From assembly GCA_039819115.1 (NCBI GenBank), contig JBCBST010000075.1:1-16054 (forward strand): a DNA stretch of 16,054 nucleotides, written 5' to 3'. The stretch comes from JBCBST01 sp039819115 (lineage in GTDB: Bacteria > Bacteroidota > Rhodothermia > Balneolales > Balneolaceae). A program made the translations under genes and the position numbers. Within the stretch, counting starts at the first letter, position 1; every line of letters begins with the position of its first letter. Under the pieces are notes generated by a model. The model searched no databases. It saw only the letters and a list, made by a program, of their open reading frames with translations, and was not told where the DNA came from. Positions 1-6,972 of the stretch are shown here, piece after piece.

Positions 1-1
1 C

Positions 2-526
2 TACCTTTCTCCTGATTACAAAAATCATACATGGAGAAAAAACATGAGACTTAATAAAGGTGTGGAAGTGAAAGAGCTTCCCAAAATGACTGTTGCTTAC
101 ATTCGGCATATGGGTCCTTACAAAGGAGATGAACAATTATTTGAACATCTATGGAACCGGTTGCTTGCCTGGGCCGGACCTCGACAGCTGCTAACCAAGG
201 ATATGCAATCCTTATCGGTTTATCATGACGATCCTACCGTGACCTCTGAGGATAAACACCGGGTGAGCGTATGTATTACCGTACCTCCGGAAACCGAAGT
301 AAGCGGTGAGGTAGGAAAAATGAGCATCGACCCGGCCCGATACGCTGTTGCCCGTTTTGGACTTACTTCAAAAGACTTTGAAGAGGCCTGGGATTGGGTT
401 TATGGGCAATGGTTGCCCGAAAACGGATACCAACCAGAAGACAAACCCTACTTCGAAATGTATCATGGAGCACCTAAAGACGGTGTTTTCGAAGTTGACA
501 TCTGCATACCGGTAAAACCCTTATAA
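2..526 (+). CDS. AraC-family regulator, C-terminal GyrI-like effector domain (5' end outside window)
   Basis: The first ATG in this frame is at 44, but the frame stays open upstream to base 2. The residues just before that ATG (HTWRKN) resemble the linker joining the AraC HTH to a GyrI-like domain in many regulators, so I read this as the C-terminal part of a roughly 290-residue protein cut by the window edge. The visible part is one GyrI-like/AraC effector-binding domain: a VEVKELPKMTVAYIRHMGPY opening, a GPR motif after the first helix, a sheet ending in FEVDICIPV, and a normal domain end. This domain binds small hydrophobic molecules and modulates the attached HTH. The HTH itself is not visible. 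A stand-alone GyrI-like protein starting at 44 is the alternative. A strong terminator follows. Confidence 0.8.
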   Translation, partial: YLSPDYKNHTWRKNMRLNKGVEVKELPKMTVAYIRHMGPYKGDEQLFEHLWNRLLAWAGPRQLLTKDMQSLSVYHDDPTVTSEDKHRVSVCITVPPETEVSGEVGKMSIDPARYAVARFGLTSKDFEEAWDWVYGQWLPENGYQPEDKPYFEMYHGAPKDGVFEVDICIPVKPL

Positions 527-564
527 CACCCCGCTGTACGGCTGGTGCCGGTTTTAATCGTTTG

Positions 565-596
565 AAAGGATTGGGTATACACTCAATCCTTTTTTG
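565..596 (+). terminator. Intrinsic terminator after the AraC/GyrI gene
   Basis: A 12-bp stem is formed by AAAGGATTGGGT (565-576) and ACTCAATCCTTT (581-592), with one G-T wobble and the 4-nt loop ATAC. It runs into a T-rich tract (TTTTTTGTTT). It lies 39 bases after the stop codon and separates this gene from the DUF3052 gene. It is the clearest terminator in the window. Confidence 0.85.
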
Positions 597-655
597 TTTC
601 TTCCGGTAGATTCATTGTTAATGGGCAGAGTATACAATACTATCCGGTAGTACTA

Positions 656-663
656 TACATTTG
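656..663 (+). promoter_or_regulatory. Possible Bacteroidota-type -7 element (TACATTTG)
   Basis: TACATTTG fits the TAnnTTTG -7 consensus known from Bacteroides promoters and lies 20 bases before the DUF3052 start, just after the upstream terminator. No matching TTTG -33 box is found at the usual spacing, so this rests on one short motif and on position. Confidence 0.3.
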
Positions 664-683
664 AACCCACATAAACGAATCCT

Positions 684-1094
684 ATGCCCGCAGGATATTC
701 AGGAACACCATTAGCAAGAAAGCTGGGAATAAAAGAAGGATATACTATTCTCCTCCATAATCCTCCCTCCCATTACTTTGAATTGTTTTCCGACTTACCC
801 GAAAACCTGGACATCCGGGAAGACAAGCAAACAGAATCAGCAGATTTTATCCACCTCTTCTGTACCTCGTATAGTGAATTAGAAGACGTTGCTTTGGCAC
901 ACAAAGCCGCTTTAAAAAAGGCTGGTATGTTATGGGTCAGCTGGCCAAAGGGAAGTTCCAGCATCAAAACCGATCTGAAACGGGATCAGATCCGAGAATA
1001 CCTCCTCGAGAATGGCTTGGTGGATGTGAAAGTAGCCGCCATTGACGAAGATTGGAGCGGCTTGAAGTTCGTATATCGGGTTAAGGATAGATGA
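684..1094 (+). CDS. DUF3052 family protein
   Basis: This 136-residue cytoplasmic protein begins MPAGYSGTPLARKLGIKEGY, the characteristic DUF3052 opening, and has the family's later FVSWPKGSS-like strand (here LWVSWPKGSS, about residues 92-101) and a closing segment ending in LKFVYRVKDR. Length matches the family. No signal peptide or membrane segment is visible. The biochemical function of the family is unknown. The ATG at 684 has no Shine-Dalgarno sequence, like nearly all genes here. It is probably monocistronic, because a terminator precedes it and 217 bases separate it from the next plus-strand gene. Confidence 0.85.
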   Translation: MPAGYSGTPLARKLGIKEGYTILLHNPPSHYFELFSDLPENLDIREDKQTESADFIHLFCTSYSELEDVALAHKAALKKAGMLWVSWPKGSSSIKTDLKRDQIREYLLENGLVDVKVAAIDEDWSGLKFVYRVKDR

Positions 1095-1313
1095 TTAACG
1101 CTTTGGACCGTTAGAAATCATCTTTACACAAGGAACACCTACGTGTACCATTGAACCAGAACACACAACTATTGTGCTTCTTTCTAGCCACCAGGAAATC
1201 ACTTCATGTAAGCCGTTCATTAAGATAACATCACTTCCTTTTTTATCTTTCGATACCAGATTTTTATAACCTGCTATTCCATAGACCTTTAATCTAACAA
1301 ACTCTTCCATCAT
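1095..1313 (-). CDS. Small hypothetical ORF, about 72 aa, doubtful
   Basis: An open frame on the minus strand fills the whole gap between the DUF3052 gene and the lipoprotein hydrolase. Its stop abuts the DUF3052 stop tail to tail. From the tandem ATGs at 1313/1310 it reads MMEEFVRLKVYGIAGYKN and ends SNGPKR; an upstream start at 1352 is possible. Composition is protein-like (lysine, glycine, valine, two adjacent Trp) with ordinary codons, but I recognise no family. Against it: the start overlaps the start codon of the plus-strand hydrolase, so the two genes would have to embed each other's leaders, and no ribosome site is visible. It may be chance. Confidence 0.25.
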   Translation of the reverse strand: MMEEFVRLKVYGIAGYKNLVSKDKKGSDVILMNGLHEVISWWLERSTIVVCSGSMVHVGVPCVKMISNGPKR

Positions 1314-2304
1314 GTATCGTTTTATACTCATAACAGGATGTATTCTATTCATCGCAAGTTGTTCAAATCAGGATGATGAGGATGTTTTCCCGGAAGGTTC
1401 TATTGTGATCGCCGAAACGGTTAGAGACACTGTTCTGACTATTCCTTCATTCGGTACTGAAATCAGAATACCAATAAGCCTTCCTCGTTATGGCACCCAA
1501 ATGCCGGCCGTGGTAGTTATGCATGGCTCGGGCGGTAACTGGAAAGATGAAGATACCAACGGCGATGGAATTGCGGATTCCATTACCTTTTGGGAATTAT
1601 CTAATCAAAACAAAGAATGGAAATCCGTACTGAATGAAAACGGATATGTCTCCGCCTTTCCGGGGAGTTATTACCCGCGCGGAGCCGTGGAAAACGAAGG
1701 GGACTGGAAAAATCCACCGGATCAATTCAAAATAAGCGCAACCTTTGTCCGCAATCACGATGCATACGCTACGTTAACGATGTTGCGACAACTGAGGTGG
1801 ACCGATGGCACTCCAATTGTAGACCCTGATGCGGTAGGTATTATTGGTTTTTCGCATGGGGGCACCGCTGTTCAGAGTACTGTTTTTGATCAATCGGCCA
1901 TTCCGGCCAATTGGGAATGGAGGCAATCTTTTTCCGGAACAGAATATACTGCCGATATTTTGCAACCAGCTCCCATTCCGGAAGAAGGTGGATTCAAAGC
2001 TGCCATAACCTACTATCCCGGTTCTTTTCACAATAGTTATTATGGAAATCCATGCACCGGCAATTCGATTTACAGACCTTATACCGATCTTTTGGTTCAT
2101 ATTGCCGAGAACGATGTGTTAACCAGCAATACGTTGTGTTTTGTAGATCATCTTGATTCCCAGGAGTTAAGCGTAACCGTGCAACATTTCGTGTATGAAG
2201 GAGCTGCTCATAGTTACGACAGTAAGAACGAAGGAGCAGATAAAGAAGCCTCAGATTTGTCCAGAGCCCGTTCACTCTCTTTTTTGGAGCAACAGCTGAA
2301 GTAA
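1312..2304 (+). CDS. Secreted alpha/beta-hydrolase lipoprotein (dienelactone-hydrolase-like)
   Basis: A 330-residue exported lipoprotein. Residues 1-17 are a short hydrophobic signal ending in the lipobox IASC, with Cys17 as the lipidation site. The mature chain is an alpha/beta hydrolase: a strand with HGSGG (71-75) for the oxyanion region, a GFSHGG nucleophile elbow with Ser181, an acid loop AEND (Asp268), and a terminal His300 in EGAAH. An Asp-rich loop, DTNGDGIADS (81-90), looks like a calcium-binding loop inserted after the oxyanion strand. The fold fits the dienelactone-hydrolase/acetyl-xylan-esterase-like group. The substrate cannot be read from sequence; an ester is likely, and its position ahead of a galactanase suggests a carbohydrate ester (inference). 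It is followed at 48 bases by DUF1801. Confidence 0.85.
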   Translation: MYRFILITGCILFIASCSNQDDEDVFPEGSIVIAETVRDTVLTIPSFGTEIRIPISLPRYGTQMPAVVVMHGSGGNWKDEDTNGDGIADSITFWELSNQNKEWKSVLNENGYVSAFPGSYYPRGAVENEGDWKNPPDQFKISATFVRNHDAYATLTMLRQLRWTDGTPIVDPDAVGIIGFSHGGTAVQSTVFDQSAIPANWEWRQSFSGTEYTADILQPAPIPEEGGFKAAITYYPGSFHNSYYGNPCTGNSIYRPYTDLLVHIAENDVLTSNTLCFVDHLDSQELSVTVQHFVYEGAAHSYDSKNEGADKEASDLSRARSLSFLEQQLK

Positions 2305-2352
2305 TATGTTCTTAAATGAGCACCTTGATTGAAGTCAAATACTGATAATCTC

Positions 2353-2745
2353 ATGAACGCAGAAATCAAGCAGTTTAACAACCTTCAAACCAAAGATGAA
2401 GCAGCGATTTGCAATTGTCTTGCTTCTATCATTAGCGAAGAAATGCCGGAAGCGGAAAATAAAATCTGGCATCGACATCCGGTTTGGTTTCTGGATGGCA
2501 ATCCCATTGTGGGTTATAGTAAACTAAAGGCGGGTATCCGGCTTATGTTCTGGAGTGGCGCGTCTTTTGATGAAGACGGGTTAAAACCAGGAACAGGAAA
2601 GTTTAAAGACGCTTCTAAAATGTATACTTCGTTACATCAGGTTAACGCGGACGATCTTAAGCGATGGCTTTCAAAGTCTAAAGAGATTCAATGGGACTAC
2701 AAGAACATTTATCAACGAAAAGGAAAGCTGGAACGCCTGCTTTAG
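2353..2745 (+). CDS. DUF1801 family protein
   Basis: A 130-residue soluble protein of the DUF1801 (YdhG-like) fold. Visible hallmarks are an N-terminal helix with IISEEMPEAENKIWHRHPVW, then a strand pair around GNPIVGYSKLKAG and an RLMFWSGASF segment, ending in short Lys-rich helices. The frame extends upstream to a TTG at 2329, but the ATG at 2353 gives the usual family length, so I chose it. No signal peptide. The molecular function is unknown. It sits between two lipoprotein genes with 48- and 30-base gaps, so it is probably co-transcribed with them although its product is cytoplasmic. Confidence 0.8.
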   Translation: MNAEIKQFNNLQTKDEAAICNCLASIISEEMPEAENKIWHRHPVWFLDGNPIVGYSKLKAGIRLMFWSGASFDEDGLKPGTGKFKDASKMYTSLHQVNADDLKRWLSKSKEIQWDYKNIYQRKGKLERLL

Positions 2746-2775
2746 CCTGTTCATACAACCTGCGCAAAGACTCGA

Positions 2776-3855
2776 ATGTTTAAACTCGCTTCCATACTCA
2801 TCATTTGTTTTCTGATCATTTCCTGCAAGGATCGTTCAACTAACGGATCGGAAGAACTACCAGCTGTTCCCGGCTTCATTTCTGCGGTCGATATTTCCCG
2901 TTTTCCGGATATACAGACATCTGGGGCAGCCTTTACGGATAGGAATGGAAACCCGGGTAATGTACTCGAAATGCTGAAAGATCACGGAGTGAATACTATA
3001 CGATTGAAGCTCTGGGTAACTCCGGAAACGGAGGCTTCAAGTTTCGAAGAAGTGAAGGACTTCTCAGAGGAGCTCAAAGCCCTGGGTTTTAACATCTGGT
3101 TAACCGTTCATTATTCCGATACCTGGGCTGATCCGGGAAAACAACTTCTCCCCTCCCGCTGGGAAGGAATCGGGTTTGAGTCTTTGAAAGATAGCGTATA
3201 TGCATACACTTCTAAGGTAATTACCCAGCTTGATCCGGATTACATCCAAATTGGCAATGAGGTAAACGCAGGTTTTCTTCATCCTTTTGGGGACATTTCT
3301 AAAAATTCAGAACAGTTCATTGAATTATTGGAGACCGGTATTTCAGCCGTTCGGGATCATTCTTCGAAGACTCACATCATGATTCATTATGCCGGAATTG
3401 AACATTCCGGATGGTTTTTTGACCAGGTACAGTCGTTAGATTACGACATCATCGGCATCTCCTACTATCCCATATGGCATGGAAAATCCCTGACAAACCT
3501 GGAGTCTACCATGCGAAACCTTAGTACTCAATTCGATAAAGATATTGTGATTGCCGAAACAGCCTATCCTTTCACACTAAACTGGAATGACAATACCCAC
3601 AATATCGTAGGGCTTGATGAACAACTTATCCTTCCGGACTACCCGGCATCTCCTGACGGACAACAACGGTTTATCCGCGATATAGGGTCTTTAATAAACA
3701 GTTTAGACAGAGGCATCGGAATGTGTTATTGGGGAGCAGAATTGATTGCCTGGAAAGGAACACAGGCTACCGATGGATCGCCGTGGGAAAATCAGGCCTT
3801 ATTTGATTTTAGTAACAGGGCGCTACCGGTTTTAAACCAGTTCCATTTCGAATAA
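2776..3855 (+). CDS. GH53 endo-beta-1,4-galactanase lipoprotein
   Basis: A 359-residue glycoside hydrolase family 53 enzyme, which cleaves beta-1,4-galactan of type I arabinogalactan (pectin side chains). A signal of 16 residues ends in LIISC, with Cys17 as lipid anchor. The catalytic TIM barrel carries the GH53 signature HYSDTWADPGKQ (112-123), the acid/base Glu162 in QIGNEVNAG, and the nucleophile Glu261 in IVIAETAYPF; a late MCYWGAEL strand closes the barrel. Length and motif order are normal, with no extra binding module. It starts 30 bases after DUF1801, indicating an operon. No galactose transporter or beta-galactosidase lies beside it. Confidence 0.93.
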   Translation: MFKLASILIICFLIISCKDRSTNGSEELPAVPGFISAVDISRFPDIQTSGAAFTDRNGNPGNVLEMLKDHGVNTIRLKLWVTPETEASSFEEVKDFSEELKALGFNIWLTVHYSDTWADPGKQLLPSRWEGIGFESLKDSVYAYTSKVITQLDPDYIQIGNEVNAGFLHPFGDISKNSEQFIELLETGISAVRDHSSKTHIMIHYAGIEHSGWFFDQVQSLDYDIIGISYYPIWHGKSLTNLESTMRNLSTQFDKDIVIAETAYPFTLNWNDNTHNIVGLDEQLILPDYPASPDGQQRFIRDIGSLINSLDRGIGMCYWGAELIAWKGTQATDGSPWENQALFDFSNRALPVLNQFHFE

Positions 3856-3891
3856 GAATCGAAAATCCCCTGGCTTAGTGTGGATTGCTCC

Positions 3892-3921
3892 TGCTATAAT
3901 TCATATATAGGGTTGTACAAC
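3892..3921 (+). promoter_or_regulatory. Extended -10 promoter and palindrome upstream of the amylase
   Basis: TGCTATAAT (3892-3900) is a perfect extended -10 motif (TGnTATAAT), but no good -35 box is seen. Just downstream, GTTGTACAAC (3912-3921) is a 10-bp perfect palindrome, placed where an operator near or just after the transcription start would be. It lies 27 bases before the GTG start of the amylase. Ten-bp palindromes are expected by chance about once per kilobase, so position is the main support. The extended -10 is the sigma70 form of other bacteria rather than the Bacteroides form. Confidence 0.35.
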
Positions 3922-3947
3922 ACCTTCTTACATCAATCGTATTTGTC

Positions 3948-5879
3948 GTGCGTATTACCCGATCTTTTACCTCCTCTATCCTCATCCTCCTTATCGGACT
4001 TGCATTAACAAGCTGCTCAAATCCCGATCGTCCCGGTGCTGAAACCGCCTTCGAAGACCCTCCTTTCTGGAGTAATGAAGTGGTTTGGTATCAGATTTTT
4101 GTAGAACGATTCCGTAATGGCGATCCTTCTAATGACCCCACAAAAGACGACATCGTTGGTGCCTATCCCGGATCCATTCCTGATAGCTGGCAGGTGACCC
4201 CCTGGACACACGATTGGTATGCCCCCGATCCCTATTGGGACGAGTTGGATGGGTTAACCGATTTCTTTGGAAACGAACTCACCTACTTTGGCCAAAAAGC
4301 ACAACTCCGTCGGTACGGTGGCGACTTACAGGGAGTACTCGATAAAATGGATTACCTGGATTCGCTTGGTGTTACTGCGATTTACTTTAATCCCTTAAAC
4401 GATTCTCCTTCCCTGCATAAATATGACCCGAGATACTGGCATCACATCGATCGAAACTTTGGTCCAACCCCCAAGCAGGACGTCCAGCTTATGTTAAGCG
4501 AAAACCCGGTGGACCCAAAAACCTGGCAATGGACGGGTGCTGATCAACTCTTTCTCCAGGTAATCGATGAATTTCATAAAAGAGGGATTAAAGTGATCCT
4601 CGACTTTAGCTGGAACCACACGGGCATTGAGTTTTGGGCATGGAAAGACATCCTGGAGAACCAGGAAAAGAGTGCATTCGCCGACTGGTATTTCATTGAT
4701 GAATTTGATGATCCTGATACCGAAGAAAACGAATTTTCGTATGAGGGATGGGTTGGAGTATTCTCCCTGCCGGAAATCCGGGAAACCTATCGTGTTGACC
4801 ATAGCGATGGAGTTTTTGTTTTTGAAGCCGATATCTACAGTAAGGCAGCCAAACAACATATGTTTGATGTAACCCAACGATGGCTGGATCCCAATGGAGA
4901 TGGTGACCCCTCGGATGGAGTAGACGGATTCCGGCTGGATGTTGCCGCTGAAGTGGGACTGGAGTTCTGGAGAGACTACCGTACATTTGTTCGAACCATT
5001 AACCCGGAGGCTTACCTTCTCGGTGAAATCTGGTGGGAGAAATTCCCTGACGATTTACTGGATCCCGAGCCGGTGTTACGTGGAGATGTATTTGATGCCC
5101 CCATGAATTACCGATGGTATCGGGCAACCCGGCATTTCTTCAATCAGTCGCCAGATAAAATCCCGGTAACCGAATACGTGGACAGCCTGCAGTCGTTTAT
5201 GAGTAACCTTCGTCCCCGGAGTAACTACGCCATGATGAATTTGACGGCCAGTCATGATGTGCCCCGTTTTGGGACCTCTATTTACAACAAAAACCTGAAT
5301 AAGTATAAAGCAAAGCCGGATGAGGATCCCGGGTATAAGATCGATAAACCCGATGCCAGCACCTATCAGACCATGCGCCTGATTCTCGCCCAGCAATTTA
5401 CCTATATCGGCGCGCCCCAGATCTGGAACGGAGACGAAATGGGTATGTGGGGTGCAGATGATCCATCAACACGAAAGCCCTTAATCTGGCCGGATATTCC
5501 ATTCGAAGATGAGATTGCTCATCCAAATAATCTGCCAAGACCGGTTAATAACGTAACGTTCGATCACACATGGTTCGATACGGTTCGGAAGTTTATACAG
5601 ATCCGCAAAGATCATCCGGTACTATCTAATGGGGATATCGCCTACCTCCTGATGGATGATGATCAGGAAACGCTGGCGTATTCCCGATTTGATGAAGAAA
5701 CGCAGCATGAAGTCGTTGCTGTGTTTAATGCCAGTCAGGAAAGCAGAACCATCACCATAACACCGAAGTTTGACGGGAGTTTTTTCGATGTACTTAATGG
5801 AACCGAACTAACAGCAACCGAGAACCAAATAACTCTTCAGGTTCCGGCACGTACGGCAGCCATCCTGATAAAGGAATAA
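3948..5879 (+). CDS. GH13 alpha-amylase-family lipoprotein
   Basis: A 643-residue family GH13 enzyme acting on starch, maltodextrin or related alpha-glucans. The GTG start at 3948 gives a proper lipoprotein signal (RITR, hydrophobic core, LTSC; Cys23). GH13 conserved regions are in order: VILDFSWNHTG (Asp219, Asn223, His224), DGFRLDVA with nucleophile Asp331, LLGEIWW with acid/base Glu360, and TASHDVPR with His436 and stabiliser Asp437. A DPNGDGDPSDGVD loop just before the nucleophile is a likely calcium site. The C-terminal beta domain covers about residues 555-643. Exact specificity (amylase, neopullulanase or cyclomaltodextrinase type) cannot be settled. A decayed copy of its C-terminus lies at 8905-9065. 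Confidence 0.9.
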   Translation: MRITRSFTSSILILLIGLALTSCSNPDRPGAETAFEDPPFWSNEVVWYQIFVERFRNGDPSNDPTKDDIVGAYPGSIPDSWQVTPWTHDWYAPDPYWDELDGLTDFFGNELTYFGQKAQLRRYGGDLQGVLDKMDYLDSLGVTAIYFNPLNDSPSLHKYDPRYWHHIDRNFGPTPKQDVQLMLSENPVDPKTWQWTGADQLFLQVIDEFHKRGIKVILDFSWNHTGIEFWAWKDILENQEKSAFADWYFIDEFDDPDTEENEFSYEGWVGVFSLPEIRETYRVDHSDGVFVFEADIYSKAAKQHMFDVTQRWLDPNGDGDPSDGVDGFRLDVAAEVGLEFWRDYRTFVRTINPEAYLLGEIWWEKFPDDLLDPEPVLRGDVFDAPMNYRWYRATRHFFNQSPDKIPVTEYVDSLQSFMSNLRPRSNYAMMNLTASHDVPRFGTSIYNKNLNKYKAKPDEDPGYKIDKPDASTYQTMRLILAQQFTYIGAPQIWNGDEMGMWGADDPSTRKPLIWPDIPFEDEIAHPNNLPRPVNNVTFDHTWFDTVRKFIQIRKDHPVLSNGDIAYLLMDDDQETLAYSRFDEETQHEVVAVFNASQESRTITITPKFDGSFFDVLNGTELTATENQITLQVPARTAAILIKE

Positions 5880-5930
5880 AGAAAAAATAAGCAAAGACTG
5901 AGCTGGGTTCGCCATGTTCAAAAGCGGTGT

Positions 5931-5942
5931 AACCTTAAGGTT
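5931..5942. promoter_or_regulatory. 12-bp perfect palindrome before the GlxA-like regulator
   Basis: AACCTTAAGGTT is perfectly self-complementary and lies 26 bases before the regulator's ATG. A second palindrome, AAAGCTTT (5950-5957), follows. This is a plausible operator, possibly for autoregulation. About four perfect 12-bp palindromes are expected by chance in a window of this length, so only the position is notable. Confidence 0.3.
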
Positions 5943-5968
5943 GTGATCAAAAGCTTTAAGAGATATTC

Positions 5969-6892
5969 ATGAACGATGAACCGTTAAAAAAGAAGGTCGT
6001 TTTTCTTGTTCCGCAAGACGTTCACTTGTTAGATTTAAGCGGACCAGCTCATGTGTTTTATGAAGCAAAAATGGCTGGGAAACCTCTGGATTTAATCTTC
6101 GCTGGTTTTGGCGAAAAAGTGAACGTAGGAAGTAGTGCGGGTTTGTTTTTCTCTGAGTTGGTAAGTCCTGATACGCTGGATATCCATGCGGGAGACTTCA
6201 TATTCATACCGGGAAGTAAGAACATTTTAGAAGTGATTAGTAAAAACCGGGAACTCTTATCGTTCTTTAATCACTGGTTTGAGAAAGGGGTAAATCTCTG
6301 TTCTATTTGTGTGGGTGTTTTCTGGTTAGCAGAAGCCGGGCTACTTAAAGGAAAGAAAAGCACAACACACTGGAGATATCTGGACAAATTAAAAGAACGA
6401 TACCCCGACACCCTTGTACAAAAGGAAAACCTGTTTGTGATTGAAGACAATCTCTATATGAGTGCAGGAGTTTCTTCCGGGATTGATTTATCACTTCACG
6501 TGTTGGAGAAACTGTACGGCTATCATTTAGCTGCTGAGATTTCTAAAGAAATTGTGTACTACTTCAGAAGAGCAGGAGGCGATCCCCAACTTAGCCAGTT
6601 TCTGAACTATCAGAACCATCAGGACTCCAGTATTCTGAAAGCACAGCATTACATAATGAACAACCTGAATAAAAAATTCACCCTTGATGATTTAGCCGCT
6701 GAGCTGAAGATGAGCAAGAGAAACTTGTCCAGGAAATTCAAAAAAACCAATCAATTAACCATCGGAGAATACACCAAGATAATCCGTTTAGAACGCGCCA
6801 GACACTTACTTTCCAAAGGCAATAAAATACAAGTTGTTGCGAATGAGTGTGGCTATAAAAGCACAAATCAGTTAAGGGAATTACTCCGATAA
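5969..6892 (+). CDS. GlxA-like transcriptional regulator (DJ-1/PfpI + AraC HTH)
   Basis: A 307-residue cytoplasmic regulator. The N-terminal DJ-1/PfpI-like domain (about 8-195) opens with VVFLVPQDVHLLDLSGPAHV and has the elbow SICVGVFWLAEAGLLKGK, with Cys114 at the usual cysteine position, followed by TTHW. The C-terminal AraC domain (about 218-307) has a first HTH (TLDDLAAELKMSKRNLSRKF) and a second (IQVVANECGYKSTNQLRELL). The chain ends at Arg307, immediately after the second recognition helix, without the usual G-x-x-P-x-x-Y tail of about 15 residues. In another frame the same DNA reads KGITPITI, resembling that missing tail, so a small deletion or frameshift is possible. Ligand and targets are unknown; an M28 peptidase gene follows at 80 bases. 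Confidence 0.85.
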   Translation: MNDEPLKKKVVFLVPQDVHLLDLSGPAHVFYEAKMAGKPLDLIFAGFGEKVNVGSSAGLFFSELVSPDTLDIHAGDFIFIPGSKNILEVISKNRELLSFFNHWFEKGVNLCSICVGVFWLAEAGLLKGKKSTTHWRYLDKLKERYPDTLVQKENLFVIEDNLYMSAGVSSGIDLSLHVLEKLYGYHLAAEISKEIVYYFRRAGGDPQLSQFLNYQNHQDSSILKAQHYIMNNLNKKFTLDDLAAELKMSKRNLSRKFKKTNQLTIGEYTKIIRLERARHLLSKGNKIQVVANECGYKSTNQLRELLR

Positions 6893-6972
6893 CCATATGT
6901 CTCGATACTGAACTATGTTGTCCTTTTTTGCAACATACATTCAAGCGATTATTGAACATAAAATCATAAGTA

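Noticed and set aside
4494..4986. Long minus-strand and alternative-frame ORFs inside the amylase gene
   Set aside because: They lie fully inside a well-supported GH13 gene, lack recognisable motifs and are explained as codon-bias shadows.
6916..6935. TGTTG/CAACA hairpin with a T-run after the GlxA-like gene
   Set aside because: The T-run is in the loop and the stem is only 5 bp, so it does not fit an intrinsic terminator.
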